Shown: positions 1 to 6,924 of the stretch, in pieces | How positions within the stretch are numbered: position 1 is the stretch's first letter | How the letters are laid out: each line of letters starts with the position of its first letter | Origin: an uncultured Lachnospira sp. | GTDB lineage: Bacteria; Bacillota; Clostridia; Lachnospirales; Lachnospiraceae | DNA length: 15,688 nucleotides | Reading direction: 5' to 3' | NCBI GenBank assembly: GCA_900772425.1 | Contig: CAAHEK010000117.1 | Span: 1-15,688 of the forward strand | Translations under genes and position numbers: made by a program | Notes under the pieces: model-generated | Databases searched by the model: none | Told to the model about the DNA's origin: nothing | The model's input: the letters and a program-made list of their open reading frames with translations, nothing else

Positions 1-1
1 A

Positions 2-1210
2 GATTATTCAGCACATTTTAACAATCCTAATTCATCAGATAAGTTAGGAAGCACAGAGGCAGGAAGTGATTTCTACTTTAACTATGGCGATGTATTATTC
101 ATTTCTCTTAACAGCAATAACCGTAATCAGGAAGAGCATAGAACATTCATGAACAAGGCTGTAGCAAGTAATCCTGATGCGAAATGGAAGGTAGTTATAT
201 TCCATAGTGATATTTATGGTTCAGGTCAGCCACATGCAGATACAGATGCTGCTACAAACAGAATCATATTTGCGCCTTTAATGGATGAATTTAATATTGA
301 TGTATGTCTTACAGGACATGACCATACATTCTCAAGAAGCTACCAGATTCTTGATGGAAATGTAGTTGATTATGATATAACAAATGGAAATGTTACTAAC
401 CCAGAAGGTACATTATACATAACAACAGGTTCAGGCTCAGGTTCTAAGTATTACAACCTTCTTAACTACACACCATACTATATTGCAGAGAGAACTAATA
501 AATGCCTTCCATCATTTTCTACTATAGATTTCACAAGTGGTTCACTTACAATAAAGACTTATGATTATGATGGTAATAAGTATGCAGACGATTTCACAAT
601 CAATAAGACAAATTCTGCAAGCTCTGTTGATGAAGTAATAGCAAGTGCAGAGAAGCTTGTTAATAATTCAGAAGCTAATTATACAGAAGAGACTATGTCA
701 GCATTAAAAAATGCACTTACAACATTAAAGACATTAAAGACATCTTACACAACAGCAAGTGACCCAATGATAGCTGATATTACTTCTAATTACGGAAAAG
801 CAACAGACAGAGTATCAGGATATGGTTCAGTTAAGAATGCAGATGATAAGGACGGAAAGATAAACAGATTTAAGAAGGGAACATCTACACTCCTTGACAA
901 GACAATCTATATTCAGGCAGCAGAGGGAAGCCAGGCACAGCTTGAAAGCTACAAGAAGACAGATGCACCTGTTGTTGACGGAGCAGCTCTTGAGACAGCT
1001 AAATTAGCGGTAGTAGATGCAATTAATGCACTCGCTGTATCAGAAGAACCGGCAGCTCCTACGATAGAACCAGCAAAAGAAACTTCTCCTCAGACATCAG
1101 ATGCTAAGGCCGTAAGATTGTTTGCAGGTATGGCAGGAGTTGCAGCAACTATAGGAGCGGTAGTATTCTTCCGCAGAAAGAGTGAAGAGCTTTGCGAAGA
1201 AGAGAATTAA
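2..1210 (+). CDS. Surface-anchored metallophosphoesterase (3' part of gene)
   Basis: The reading frame is open from base 2, so the gene starts before the window; 402 residues are visible. The first ~160 residues are the C-terminal half of a calcineurin-like metallophosphoesterase: a VVIFH block (His 68 of the fragment) and the GHDH block (His 106 and His 108) are late metal-ligand motifs. The earlier D-x-H, GD and GNH motifs lie upstream of the window. A helical, Lys/Thr/Ser-rich stretch follows, resembling FIVAR-type surface repeats. The C-terminus has a proline-rich spacer, SPQTSD, a ~20-residue hydrophobic segment and RRK, i.e. a sortase-type sorting signal with Ser in place of the usual Gly of PxTGD. 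The product is probably exported and wall-linked, hydrolysing phosphoesters outside the cell; substrate unknown. An acidic tail (EELCEEEN) after RRK is unusual. Family call is firm; anchoring is an inference. Confidence 0.9.
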   Translation, partial: DYSAHFNNPNSSDKLGSTEAGSDFYFNYGDVLFISLNSNNRNQEEHRTFMNKAVASNPDAKWKVVIFHSDIYGSGQPHADTDAATNRIIFAPLMDEFNIDVCLTGHDHTFSRSYQILDGNVVDYDITNGNVTNPEGTLYITTGSGSGSKYYNLLNYTPYYIAERTNKCLPSFSTIDFTSGSLTIKTYDYDGNKYADDFTINKTNSASSVDEVIASAEKLVNNSEANYTEETMSALKNALTTLKTLKTSYTTASDPMIADITSNYGKATDRVSGYGSVKNADDKDGKINRFKKGTSTLLDKTIYIQAAEGSQAQLESYKKTDAPVVDGAALETAKLAVVDAINALAVSEEPAAPTIEPAKETSPQTSDAKAVRLFAGMAGVAATIGAVVFFRRKSEELCEEEN

Positions 1211-2334
1211 TAACTACATTTGGTAAATATCTTATAGTGGCTATTATAACTTTCGCAATGTTTATGTTCTACAGAAGTGTAGAAAGAAAACCGCTGCTTG
1301 CAAAGGATAATACAAAGTTTGTAAAGGCAGTGGTTATCGAAAATAAAAATGAAGACCTTCAGGCTGTCGCTGATTTAGATAGCGGCGACAGCCAGGAGGT
1401 TGTTTTGCGTATTAAGTCAGGCAGCCATAAAGGCGAAGAAGTAAATGCCTACAGCCTTAATGGATATTTATATGGGGCAAATTGTAAAGTAGGAACAAAG
1501 GTAATAGCAAACTTAAGTGAATATAACGGCAGGCTGTCAGCAAATGTATATAATTATGACCGTGAAAGCGAAATATTTATATTGATTGCGGCATTTTTTG
1601 GATTAATGTGGCTGGTAGGCGGAAAGAAAGGCTTTAACTCGGTACTGGCACTTATATTTACATTTGTTGTTGTAATAATGATGTATATTCCTATGATGTA
1701 TATCGGAGTATCACCATTTATAGCTGCAACGGTATCAGTTGTAATAATAACGGTTGTTACATTTGTGCTTATTGCAGATTTTCAGATGAAATCAATCGGC
1801 GCAATGTTGGGAACAATATTCGGTGTAGTTGTATCAGGGTTGATAGCGTTATTATTTGGACATTTTGGACATGTTACAGGTGTGAATGTTGATGACATAG
1901 AGACTTTGATTTATGTTGGACAGAATTCCAAGCTGGATATAGGCGGAATGTTGTTTTCAGGAATACTGATAGCATCACTTGGAGCAGTTATGGATGTTGC
2001 AATGTCGGTTTCTTCTTCATTACATGAGATTAAATTAAACAGCCCTGACATATCGGCAAAGGATATGTTCAAATCGGGAATTAATATAGGACGTGATATG
2101 ATTGGAACAATGTCTAATACTTTGATTCTGGCATATGCAGGCGGCAGTTTAAGCCTTGTAATGATAATTTATGCATATTCGTATCAGCTGCACCAGATAC
2201 TTAATATGTATTCCGTAGCAATTGAGATAATGAGAGGTATATCGGGAACAATGGGTATTATCCTTACTGTACCGATAACTTCGCTGATTACGTCAATGCT
2301 GCTTGCCGGGAAGAAGGAGAAAAAGTTACAGTAA
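1192..2334 (+). CDS. YibE/F-family membrane protein
   Basis: A 380-residue protein matching the YibE/F family (function not established). It has an N-terminal membrane helix (about residues 11-27), then a ~100-residue soluble domain rich in beta-type sequence, then about seven membrane helices from residue ~125. Family hallmarks are visible: GGKKGFNSVLAL after the first helix of the core, and GRDMIGTMSNTLILAYAGG near the end. The start is the TTG at 1192, overlapping the upstream phosphoesterase by 19 bases. Only a weak AAAGAG lies at usable distance, and no in-frame ATG occurs before 1258, which is inside the first helix. The overlap suggests co-transcription and translational coupling with the surface phosphoesterase. 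Length is about right for the family. Start codon is the uncertain part. Confidence 0.88.
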   Translation: MRRRELITTFGKYLIVAIITFAMFMFYRSVERKPLLAKDNTKFVKAVVIENKNEDLQAVADLDSGDSQEVVLRIKSGSHKGEEVNAYSLNGYLYGANCKVGTKVIANLSEYNGRLSANVYNYDRESEIFILIAAFFGLMWLVGGKKGFNSVLALIFTFVVVIMMYIPMMYIGVSPFIAATVSVVIITVVTFVLIADFQMKSIGAMLGTIFGVVVSGLIALLFGHFGHVTGVNVDDIETLIYVGQNSKLDIGGMLFSGILIASLGAVMDVAMSVSSSLHEIKLNSPDISAKDMFKSGINIGRDMIGTMSNTLILAYAGGSLSLVMIIYAYSYQLHQILNMYSVAIEIMRGISGTMGIILTVPITSLITSMLLAGKKEKKLQ

Positions 2335-2401
2335 AATTGTAAGAATTTTCTTCATGCAGATAAATATTGTAAATAAATTTTAGCCGGGTACAAAAAATAT
2401 A

Positions 2402-2430
2402 TTGTAAATTTCTTCTTAAAAAGTTATAAT
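2402..2430 (+). promoter_or_regulatory. Sigma-A-type promoter of the ABC ATPase gene
   Basis: TTGTAA at 2402-2407 and a perfect TATAAT at 2425-2430, with a 17-base spacer. The ribosome site AGGAGG at 2451-2456 sits 7 bases before the ATG. This separates the ATPase gene transcriptionally from the yibE/F-like gene. Confidence 0.75.
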
Positions 2431-2463
2431 ATTAATATATTAATTTGAGTAGGAGGACAATAT

Positions 2464-3345
2464 ATGGAACTTGAATTGCAGGGTCTTAAAAAGACTTATG
2501 GCACGGTTCAGGCTCTTAAAGGGGTGAATTATACATTTACTCCGGGAGTGTACGGAATTCTGGGTGCCAACGGTGCTGGTAAGAGCACAATGATTAACCT
2601 TATCACAGACAATGTATCAAGAGATAAGGGAAGCGACGGTGGAAAGATATTATATGATGGTGATGATATCTTGAAGCTGGGAAGAAAGTTTAGAGGGCTT
2701 GTGGGTTATATGCCACAGCAGCAGGGGTTTTATGAAGATTTCTCGCCTAAGGCATTTCTTAAATATATGGCAGAAATCAAAGGTGTTAAGAAGAAGGATG
2801 GAAAGACAGTTAATCAGCAGATAGACGAATTGCTTGAGATTGTTAATCTTACATCAGTTGCCTATAAGAAAATCGGAGGATTTTCAGGAGGCATGAAGCA
2901 GAGGGTATTACTTGCACAGGCGCTTTTAGGAGATCCATCTATTCTTATTCTTGACGAACCAACAGCAGGTCTTGATCCTAAGGAAAGAATAGGTATAAGA
3001 AACTACATAGCAGAGCTTAGCAAGGATAAGATAATTCTTTTCGCAACACATGTAGTAAGCGATATTGAATGTATAGCTGACAGGGTTATGCTTCTTAAGA
3101 AGGGTGAGATTATAGCAGAGGGAACACCTGTTGAACTTATTGAAAGCATGCATGGCAAAGTCGGTGAGATAACATGTACATTGGCAGATGTCGGTGAACT
3201 TCAGAAAGAATACAAGATAGGTAATATTCGTCAGCGTAAGAATGGACTTGCATTAAGAGTTGTAGGAGATGAACTTCCTGATAAGGCAGCCAAGGTTGAT
3301 GATAATATTGATCTTGAAGATGTATATCTGTATTATTTTGAGTAG
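2464..3345 (+). CDS. ABC transporter ATP-binding protein, no adjacent permease
   Basis: A 293-residue single nucleotide-binding domain of the ABC-2 type. Visible motifs are Walker A GANGAGKST (residues 34-42), a Q-loop region YMPQQQ, signature FSGGMKQR, Walker B ILILDEP with the catalytic Glu, the D-loop AGLD and the switch His in FATHV. A ~70-residue C-terminal region ends in DVYLYYFE, as is common in these ATPases. It should power export or membrane remodelling by a separately encoded membrane subunit. The usual neighbour would be a permease gene, but here a strong terminator follows 48 bases after the stop and its own promoter precedes it. It therefore appears to be transcribed alone; its partner must lie elsewhere or is missing. 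Function as an ABC ATPase is certain; substrate is unknown. Confidence 0.93.
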   Translation: MELELQGLKKTYGTVQALKGVNYTFTPGVYGILGANGAGKSTMINLITDNVSRDKGSDGGKILYDGDDILKLGRKFRGLVGYMPQQQGFYEDFSPKAFLKYMAEIKGVKKKDGKTVNQQIDELLEIVNLTSVAYKKIGGFSGGMKQRVLLAQALLGDPSILILDEPTAGLDPKERIGIRNYIAELSKDKIILFATHVVSDIECIADRVMLLKKGEIIAEGTPVELIESMHGKVGEITCTLADVGELQKEYKIGNIRQRKNGLALRVVGDELPDKAAKVDDNIDLEDVYLYYFE

Positions 3346-3392
3346 AGTTTGAGTAGGGTAGTTTAATAATCATTGGGTTTAATATTTGCATT

Positions 3393-3437
3393 AAAGTCGC
3401 TTGAATCGAAAGGTTTAAGCGACTTTGTTAATTTTTT
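3393..3437 (+). terminator. Intrinsic terminator after the ABC ATPase gene
   Basis: A 15-base stem (3393-3407 with 3412-3426; a few G-U pairs) closed by a GAAA tetraloop at 3408-3411, followed by gttaatttttt. Ten outer pairs (AAAGTCGCTT/AAGCGACTTT) are perfect. Confidence 0.9.
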
Positions 3438-3438
3438 G

Positions 3439-3468
3439 TTGAAACCGTATATTTAAACATGCTATAAT
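3439..3468 (+). promoter_or_regulatory. Promoter of the DUF5662 gene
   Basis: TTGAAA at 3439-3444 and a perfect TATAAT at 3463-3468, spacer 18. It begins immediately after the preceding terminator. Confidence 0.7.
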
Positions 3469-3512
3469 CACCCTTGATTAATATTTAACATACAAGAAAG
3501 GAGGAGTGGCTT

Positions 3513-4073
3513 GTGAAACCGACTAAGCTGATACACAATTTTTTTGGACATTTGCATACAATTAATACACATAAGCTTATGGTTATGAAGCATTGTTTCA
3601 GAGTGGGTCTGTATAAGCAGGGACTTCTTCATGATTTATCAAAATATACACCAACCGAGTTTATTCCAGGTGTTATATATTACCAAGAGGGAAGCAGAAG
3701 CCCGAATAATGCACAGAGAGAAAGCAAGGGCTATTCGGCTGCATGGCTTCATCATAAAGGGCGAAACAAGCACCATTACGAATATTGGATTGATTATTCA
3801 GCCAATGGAAGTGACGGCAGTCTTGTAGGAATGGAAATGCCGATAAAATATGTTGTGGAAATGTTCTGTGACAGGGTTGCAGCGAGCAAAATATACAACA
3901 AGGATAAATATACGGATAGGGATTCGCTAGATTATTACCTTAAGGGCAGAGGACATTATATAATGCATCCAAAGACCGAAGAATTATTATATAAGCTCCT
4001 GAAGATGCTTGCTGAAAAGGGAGAAGATTACACATTTGAATATATAAAAAGAAATGTACTACACAAAAAATAA
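3513..4073 (+). CDS. DUF5662 family protein (HD-like histidine pattern)
   Basis: A 186-residue soluble protein that I recognise as DUF5662, a family of unknown function common in gut Firmicutes. The start is GTG at 3513, fixed by the strong AAAGGAGGAG at 3497-3506. The N-terminal half is rich in histidine: MKH (His 27), LLHDLSKY (His 40-Asp 41), then LHHKGRNKHHYEYW (residues 79-92). A lone His, a His-Asp pair and a later His cluster on helical sequence is the ligand order of HD-domain metal hydrolases, so a metal-dependent phosphohydrolase is conceivable, but this is inference. No signal peptide or membrane helix is seen. It is a single-gene unit with its own promoter and a perfect terminator overlapping its stop region. 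Confidence 0.85.
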   Translation: MKPTKLIHNFFGHLHTINTHKLMVMKHCFRVGLYKQGLLHDLSKYTPTEFIPGVIYYQEGSRSPNNAQRESKGYSAAWLHHKGRNKHHYEYWIDYSANGSDGSLVGMEMPIKYVVEMFCDRVAASKIYNKDKYTDRDSLDYYLKGRGHYIMHPKTEELLYKLLKMLAEKGEDYTFEYIKRNVLHKK

Positions 4074-4117
4074 AGCATTGTCAACTTTAACTAAAATTAA
4101 GTTGACAATGCTTTTTT
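4072..4117 (+). terminator. Intrinsic terminator after the DUF5662 gene
   Basis: A perfect 15-base stem, AAGCATTGTCAACTT (4073-4087) with AAGTTGACAATGCTT (4099-4113), an 11-base loop, and a run of six T (4112-4117). It starts at the stop codon of the upstream gene. Confidence 0.95.
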
Positions 4118-4130
4118 ATGTGGTTAGAAT
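4102..4130 (+). promoter_or_regulatory. Promoter of bioB, embedded in the upstream terminator
   Basis: A perfect TTGACA (4102-4107) lies in the right arm of the DUF5662 terminator, with TAGAAT at 4125-4130 and a 17-base spacer. Predicted start near 4137 gives a ~37-base leader for bioB. I see no BirA-type dyad around it. Confidence 0.7.
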
Positions 4131-4173
4131 TAAGTAAAATTCTATAAATATGGTTGAAATGAGGAGCAGTCAG

Positions 4174-5208
4174 ATGAAAGAAACAGATAACAAGGCAGAT
4201 AACAGAATGGACAGCAGTAAAACAGGTAAGGCAGAAATCAGAGAGGCAGAATATATCCTTGCCATAGCAGATGAAATTATAGCAGGACGCAGACTTACAA
4301 GGGAAGATGATATAAGTTTTCTTGTAAATGGTGATTTAGATGCAATTAAGGAAGGTGCAGACAGAATAAGAAAGCATTATTGTGGAAATAAGGTTGATTT
4401 ATGCACTATTATTAACGGAAGAGCCGGAAGATGCAGCGAGAACTGTAAATTCTGTGCCCAGTCGGGACATCATCATACAGGTGCAGATGAGTACGGATTT
4501 CTTGATGAAGATACACTTGTAAATGAATGTAAGCATAATGAGGAAAATGGAGCACACAGATTTTCTATAGTAACAGCAGGAAGAACTTTGGAAGGAAAAG
4601 ATTTTGAACTTGCTAAAAATGCATATAAAAGAATGCATGAGGAGTGCCAGAATATTGAATTGTGCGGCTCTCACGGATTATTAAAAAAAGAGCAGCTTGA
4701 GGAACTTAAGGAATGTGGAATTAACAGATACCATGCAAATATAGAAACATCAAGAAGGAATTTTCCTAATATATGTACAACACATACATTTGACGATAAG
4801 ATTGCATGCATAAAGGCAGCTAAGGCAGCAGGGCTTGAAGTCTGTTCAGGTGGTATAATAGGCATGGGAGAAGACTGGGATGACAGACTTGATATGGCAT
4901 TTACACTTTCAGAGCTTGAAGTTAAGTCGATACCGCTTAATTCACTTCTTCCAATAAAGGGAACACCGTTTGAGAATATCAAGACACTTACAGAAGATGA
5001 GATTTTAAGGACAATAGCTTTATTCAGATTCATTAATCCAACAGCAGATGTGCGTCTGGCAGCAGGAAGGACATTGCTTACCGACAGTGGTAAATACGCA
5101 TTTTTCGCAGGAGCAAATGCAACAATAACCGGAGATATGCTTACAACATCCGGCAACAATACTGCACAGGATAAGGAAATGCTTGTAAGTAATGGGTTTG
5201 AGATATAG
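4174..5208 (+). CDS. bioB: Biotin synthase, anaerobe-type variant
   Basis: A 344-residue radical SAM enzyme inserting sulfur into dethiobiotin, the last step of biotin synthesis. GRCSENCKFCAQS carries the CxxxCxxC motif for the SAM [4Fe-4S] cluster (Cys 87, 91, 94). Other BioB blocks are NRYHANIETS, EVCSGGIIGMGE, SIPLN, KGTP, DVRLAAGR and ITGDMLTT. Compared with the E. coli enzyme, the ligands equivalent to Cys128 (Cys 164), Cys188 (Cys 224) and Arg260 are kept, but the Cys97 position is Ser 131 (RFSIVTAGR), and an extra Cys 201 occurs in NICTTHT. The auxiliary sulfur-donor cluster is therefore probably not the classical [2Fe-2S] one. The start at 4174 is chosen because GAGGAG (4161-4166) lies 7 bases before it; an ATG at 4150 is in frame but has no site. 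No other biotin genes are adjacent, so it is a stand-alone transcription unit. Confidence 0.95.
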   Translation: MKETDNKADNRMDSSKTGKAEIREAEYILAIADEIIAGRRLTREDDISFLVNGDLDAIKEGADRIRKHYCGNKVDLCTIINGRAGRCSENCKFCAQSGHHHTGADEYGFLDEDTLVNECKHNEENGAHRFSIVTAGRTLEGKDFELAKNAYKRMHEECQNIELCGSHGLLKKEQLEELKECGINRYHANIETSRRNFPNICTTHTFDDKIACIKAAKAAGLEVCSGGIIGMGEDWDDRLDMAFTLSELEVKSIPLNSLLPIKGTPFENIKTLTEDEILRTIALFRFINPTADVRLAAGRTLLTDSGKYAFFAGANATITGDMLTTSGNNTAQDKEMLVSNGFEI

Positions 5209-5292
5209 ATAGTGTGGAATTAAGTCAGGGTATGTGATAATATAAGGTATGATGTTTTCAGATGTAAATTTATATTTATGAGGAGGTTACAT

Positions 5293-5343
5293 ATGAATAT
5301 CGTACGTTTAACAAAAGCAAAAAGAGTTTCAGCAGACAGATGA
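5293..5343 (+). CDS. Possible 16-codon leader ORF or 5' end of a broken gene
   Basis: The ATG at 5293 is preceded by a strong GAGGAGG (5280-5286) and encodes only 16 residues (MNIVRLTKAKRVSADR). Its TGA overlaps the ATG of the next frame (ATGA at 5340). It is either a coupled leader peptide or, more likely, the surviving start of the gene whose body continues in another frame. Confidence 0.35.
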   Translation: MNIVRLTKAKRVSADR

Positions 5344-5678
5344 AACAAGTTGTTAAAGGCGCTGAAAGAAGCAGTTATTATCTGTGCACTAATGGAATGC
5401 TTAAATGTATTGGGTCAAGTGGGGCAAATTATACATCATATGAATACTATGAGTATTCAGGAACTACACTTACAATGAAAGAGTGTGTGTTTACAGATGT
5501 TAAAATGCCGGGATATAAATATTTTTATAGCACTATCAGACCATATGATGAGTATGCAACTCCTATGAGAGATGAAGATGCTGAAGTTTTGAAATATTCT
5601 TATAAAAATGAAAAACTGACTTTCACGTTATTTGTGAGGTGGAAAAAAAGGACTGCCACATATGCATTAATATGCTGA
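5340..5678 (+). pseudogene. Remnant of a small hypothetical (probably once secreted) protein
   Basis: An open frame of 112 codons rich in Tyr, Thr and Ser (YTSYEYYEYSGTTLTMKE..., later KYSYKNEKLTFTLF). This looks like a genuine beta-rich extracytoplasmic domain rather than random sequence, but I cannot name a family. No signal peptide, lipobox or own ribosome site is present; the only good site belongs to a 16-codon frame ending at 5343. The last 14 codons run into the left arm of the downstream terminator (5649-5659), which is abnormal for an intact gene. A TGA at 5635-5637, in the frame of the 16-codon ORF, would end the protein naturally after LTFTLF. I infer a gene damaged by frameshifts and loss of its 5' part. 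A live small gene translated by ATGA coupling is the alternative. Confidence 0.5.
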
Positions 5679-5696
5679 GTGGCAGTCTTAGTTTTT
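5649..5696 (+). terminator. Intrinsic terminator at the end of the gene remnant
   Basis: GACTGCCAC (5651-5659) pairs perfectly with GTGGCAGTC (5679-5687), with two more outer pairs, and a TTTTT run at 5692-5696. Its left arm lies inside the open frame ending at 5678. Confidence 0.85.
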
Positions 5697-5712
5697 ATAT
5701 TTAATATTTTGT

Positions 5713-5768
5713 TCTATAGGTCTCTATAACTCTATAATTTCATAATAGTATAGCTCTATAATTCTATA
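5713..5768. repeat. Cluster of five TCTATA motifs
   Basis: TCTATA occurs at 5713, 5723, 5731, 5755 and 5763 within 56 bases, mostly 8-10 bases apart. It is a degenerate tandem repeat in the non-coding gap between two converging transcription units. No function can be assigned. Confidence 0.6.
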
Positions 5769-5789
5769 GTTCCATGTCCTTGTCAGATG

Positions 5790-5820
5790 CCTGAGGTATC
5801 GGGTAGCGATAACTCACAGG
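5790..5820 (-). terminator. Hairpin just beyond the exchanger gene (weak terminator candidate)
   Basis: On the minus strand, directly after the stop of the exchanger gene, an interrupted hairpin forms: CCTG/CAGG outer pairs and TATCG/CGATA inner pairs around a 5-base loop. No T-run follows on the minus strand, so termination is uncertain. Confidence 0.35.
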
Positions 5821-5821
5821 G

Positions 5822-6739
5822 CTATCTTATGAATAAATATACAGTGTAGGCGGCGTATAGGAGAACACAGGCTGCGCCTTCCCATCTGTTCATGGTTTTC
5901 TTAGTAAATGCAAATATAAATAAAACGATTCCGCTGACTAATAATATAATGCAGTCAATAATGGATTCATTAAGTACGTTTAAAGGAGAAATTGCAGCGG
6001 ACATTCCAAGGATAAATAATATGTTAAATATATTAGAGCCTATTGCATTACCAAGTGCAAGACCGCTGTCTCCTTTTCTTGTTGCGACAATTGATGTTAC
6101 AAGTTCAGGAAGGGAAGTTCCTATAGCTACAATTGTAAGTCCGATAAAATTCTGGCTGACACCGAAATTGGCAGCTATGATGCAGGCTTTGTCGACAACC
6201 AGATTGCCACCGAATATAACTGCAATAAGACCGCCGATTATATAAAGTACACTTACCGGAAGAGAAAGAACCTTACAGGGTTCGCCGTTTTCACGATTTT
6301 TTAAAGCAGATATAACCATGCAAATCAGATAAACTATCATACCAAGTAAGAGAATAATTCCCTCAAGCCTGTTTAATTTGCCATCAATGAGCATTAATAT
6401 AAGGATTGCTGTTATTACGATATTAACAGGCATATCTCTTTTCAGGATTTCCAGATTAGTCTTAAAACCGGCTATAAATGCGCAGATACCCACAACGACG
6501 AGTCCGTTAAAAATGTTTGACCCGATAACGTTGCTTATTGCAATTTCGTTATTACCTGAAAGCGCAGCATTTATGCTTACTGAGGCTTCGGGTGCGCTGG
6601 TTCCCATTGCAACGATTGTAAGACCGATTATAACACTTGGTACTTTGAGGATTTTAGCAAGGGAAGAACTTCCCTCTACAAAGAAATCTGCACCTTTGAT
6701 TAAGAGTGCAAAGCCGATAATTAATAAAAGGTATTCCAT
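5822..6739 (-). CDS. CaCA-family cation exchanger (YrbG-like), riboswitch-controlled; probable Mn2+/Ca2+ efflux
   Basis: A 305-residue integral membrane protein of the Ca2+/cation antiporter family, with about ten helices and the two inverted alpha repeats: GLTIVAMGTSAPE (residues 39-51) with NVIGSNIFN (70-78), and GLTIVAIGTSLPE (200-212) followed by GNAIGSNIFN. Glu 51 and Glu 212 are the expected cation ligands. The start at 6739 is chosen because AAAGGAG lies 7 bases before it; an ATG 63 bases further upstream (6802) lies within the leader terminator hairpin and would add a non-homologous segment. Family members are usually called Na+/Ca2+ exchangers. Here the leader is a yybP-ykoY riboswitch, a Mn2+ sensor, so the likely job is exporting Mn2+ (perhaps also Ca2+) when it is in excess. 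It is a monocistronic unit. Confidence 0.93.
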   Translation of the reverse strand: MEYLLLIIGFALLIKGADFFVEGSSSLAKILKVPSVIIGLTIVAMGTSAPEASVSINAALSGNNEIAISNVIGSNIFNGLVVVGICAFIAGFKTNLEILKRDMPVNIVITAILILMLIDGKLNRLEGIILLLGMIVYLICMVISALKNRENGEPCKVLSLPVSVLYIIGGLIAVIFGGNLVVDKACIIAANFGVSQNFIGLTIVAIGTSLPELVTSIVATRKGDSGLALGNAIGSNIFNILFILGMSAAISPLNVLNESIIDCIILLVSGIVLFIFAFTKKTMNRWEGAACVLLYAAYTVYLFIR

Positions 6740-6780
6740 AATAGTCTCCTTTCCTGTGATAAAGGTATGGAATACAAGTA

Positions 6781-6827
6781 TAAAAAAAGAGACCTTTACC
6801 ACATCAAAAATGATTGATAAAAGTCTC
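6781..6827 (-). terminator. Riboswitch expression-platform terminator
   Basis: Minus strand: GAGACTTTTATCAATCA (6827-6811) pairs with the strand at 6806-6789, ending GTCTC, through ~17 pairs with one bulge and a TTTT loop. Seven T follow (6788-6782). The left arm shares bases with P1 of the aptamer, so aptamer and terminator are mutually exclusive, i.e. a ligand-on switch. Confidence 0.88.
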
Positions 6828-6917
6828 GTTAATTACAATAATAACCGGCCGTTAGGCGTGATGACGATTATTATTTCACCTGAAACAGATAATCAGATGA
6901 AAACTACTCCCTTTTAA
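6819..6917 (-). promoter_or_regulatory. yybP-ykoY (manganese) riboswitch aptamer
   Basis: Read on the minus strand, the leader shows the family hallmarks in order. P1 is AAAAG (6915-6911) with CTTTT (6823-6819). The conserved GGGAGTAG follows at 6911-6904. P2 is a 10-pair stem TTTCATCTGA/TTCAGGTGAAA. The AATAATAA/TTATTATT stem flanks the conserved TCGTCATCACG loop (6867-6857) and the CCGG strand. The closing ACGAGAC precedes the 3' side of P1. Mn2+ binding by this class in other bacteria is established; that this copy senses Mn2+ is inference from the conserved loops. Ligand binding should hold P1 closed and sequester CGAGACTTTT, which is also the left arm of the adjoining terminator. Confidence 0.88.
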
Positions 6918-6924
6918 TAATATT

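Noticed and set aside
2334..2355. AAAATT/AATTTT inverted repeat after the YibE/F gene as a terminator
   Set aside because: Only six A-T pairs and no following T-run; too weak to call.
4118..4173. BirA operator upstream of bioB
   Set aside because: Searched by eye for a TTGTTAACC-type dyad; none found around the promoter or leader.
4671..5159. 162-codon open frame on the minus strand
   Set aside because: Antisense to the conserved BioB core; all conservation is explained by the plus strand.
6378..6917. 179-codon open frame on the plus strand
   Set aside because: Antisense to the exchanger gene and its riboswitch leader; it even crosses the terminator hairpin, so it is a shadow.
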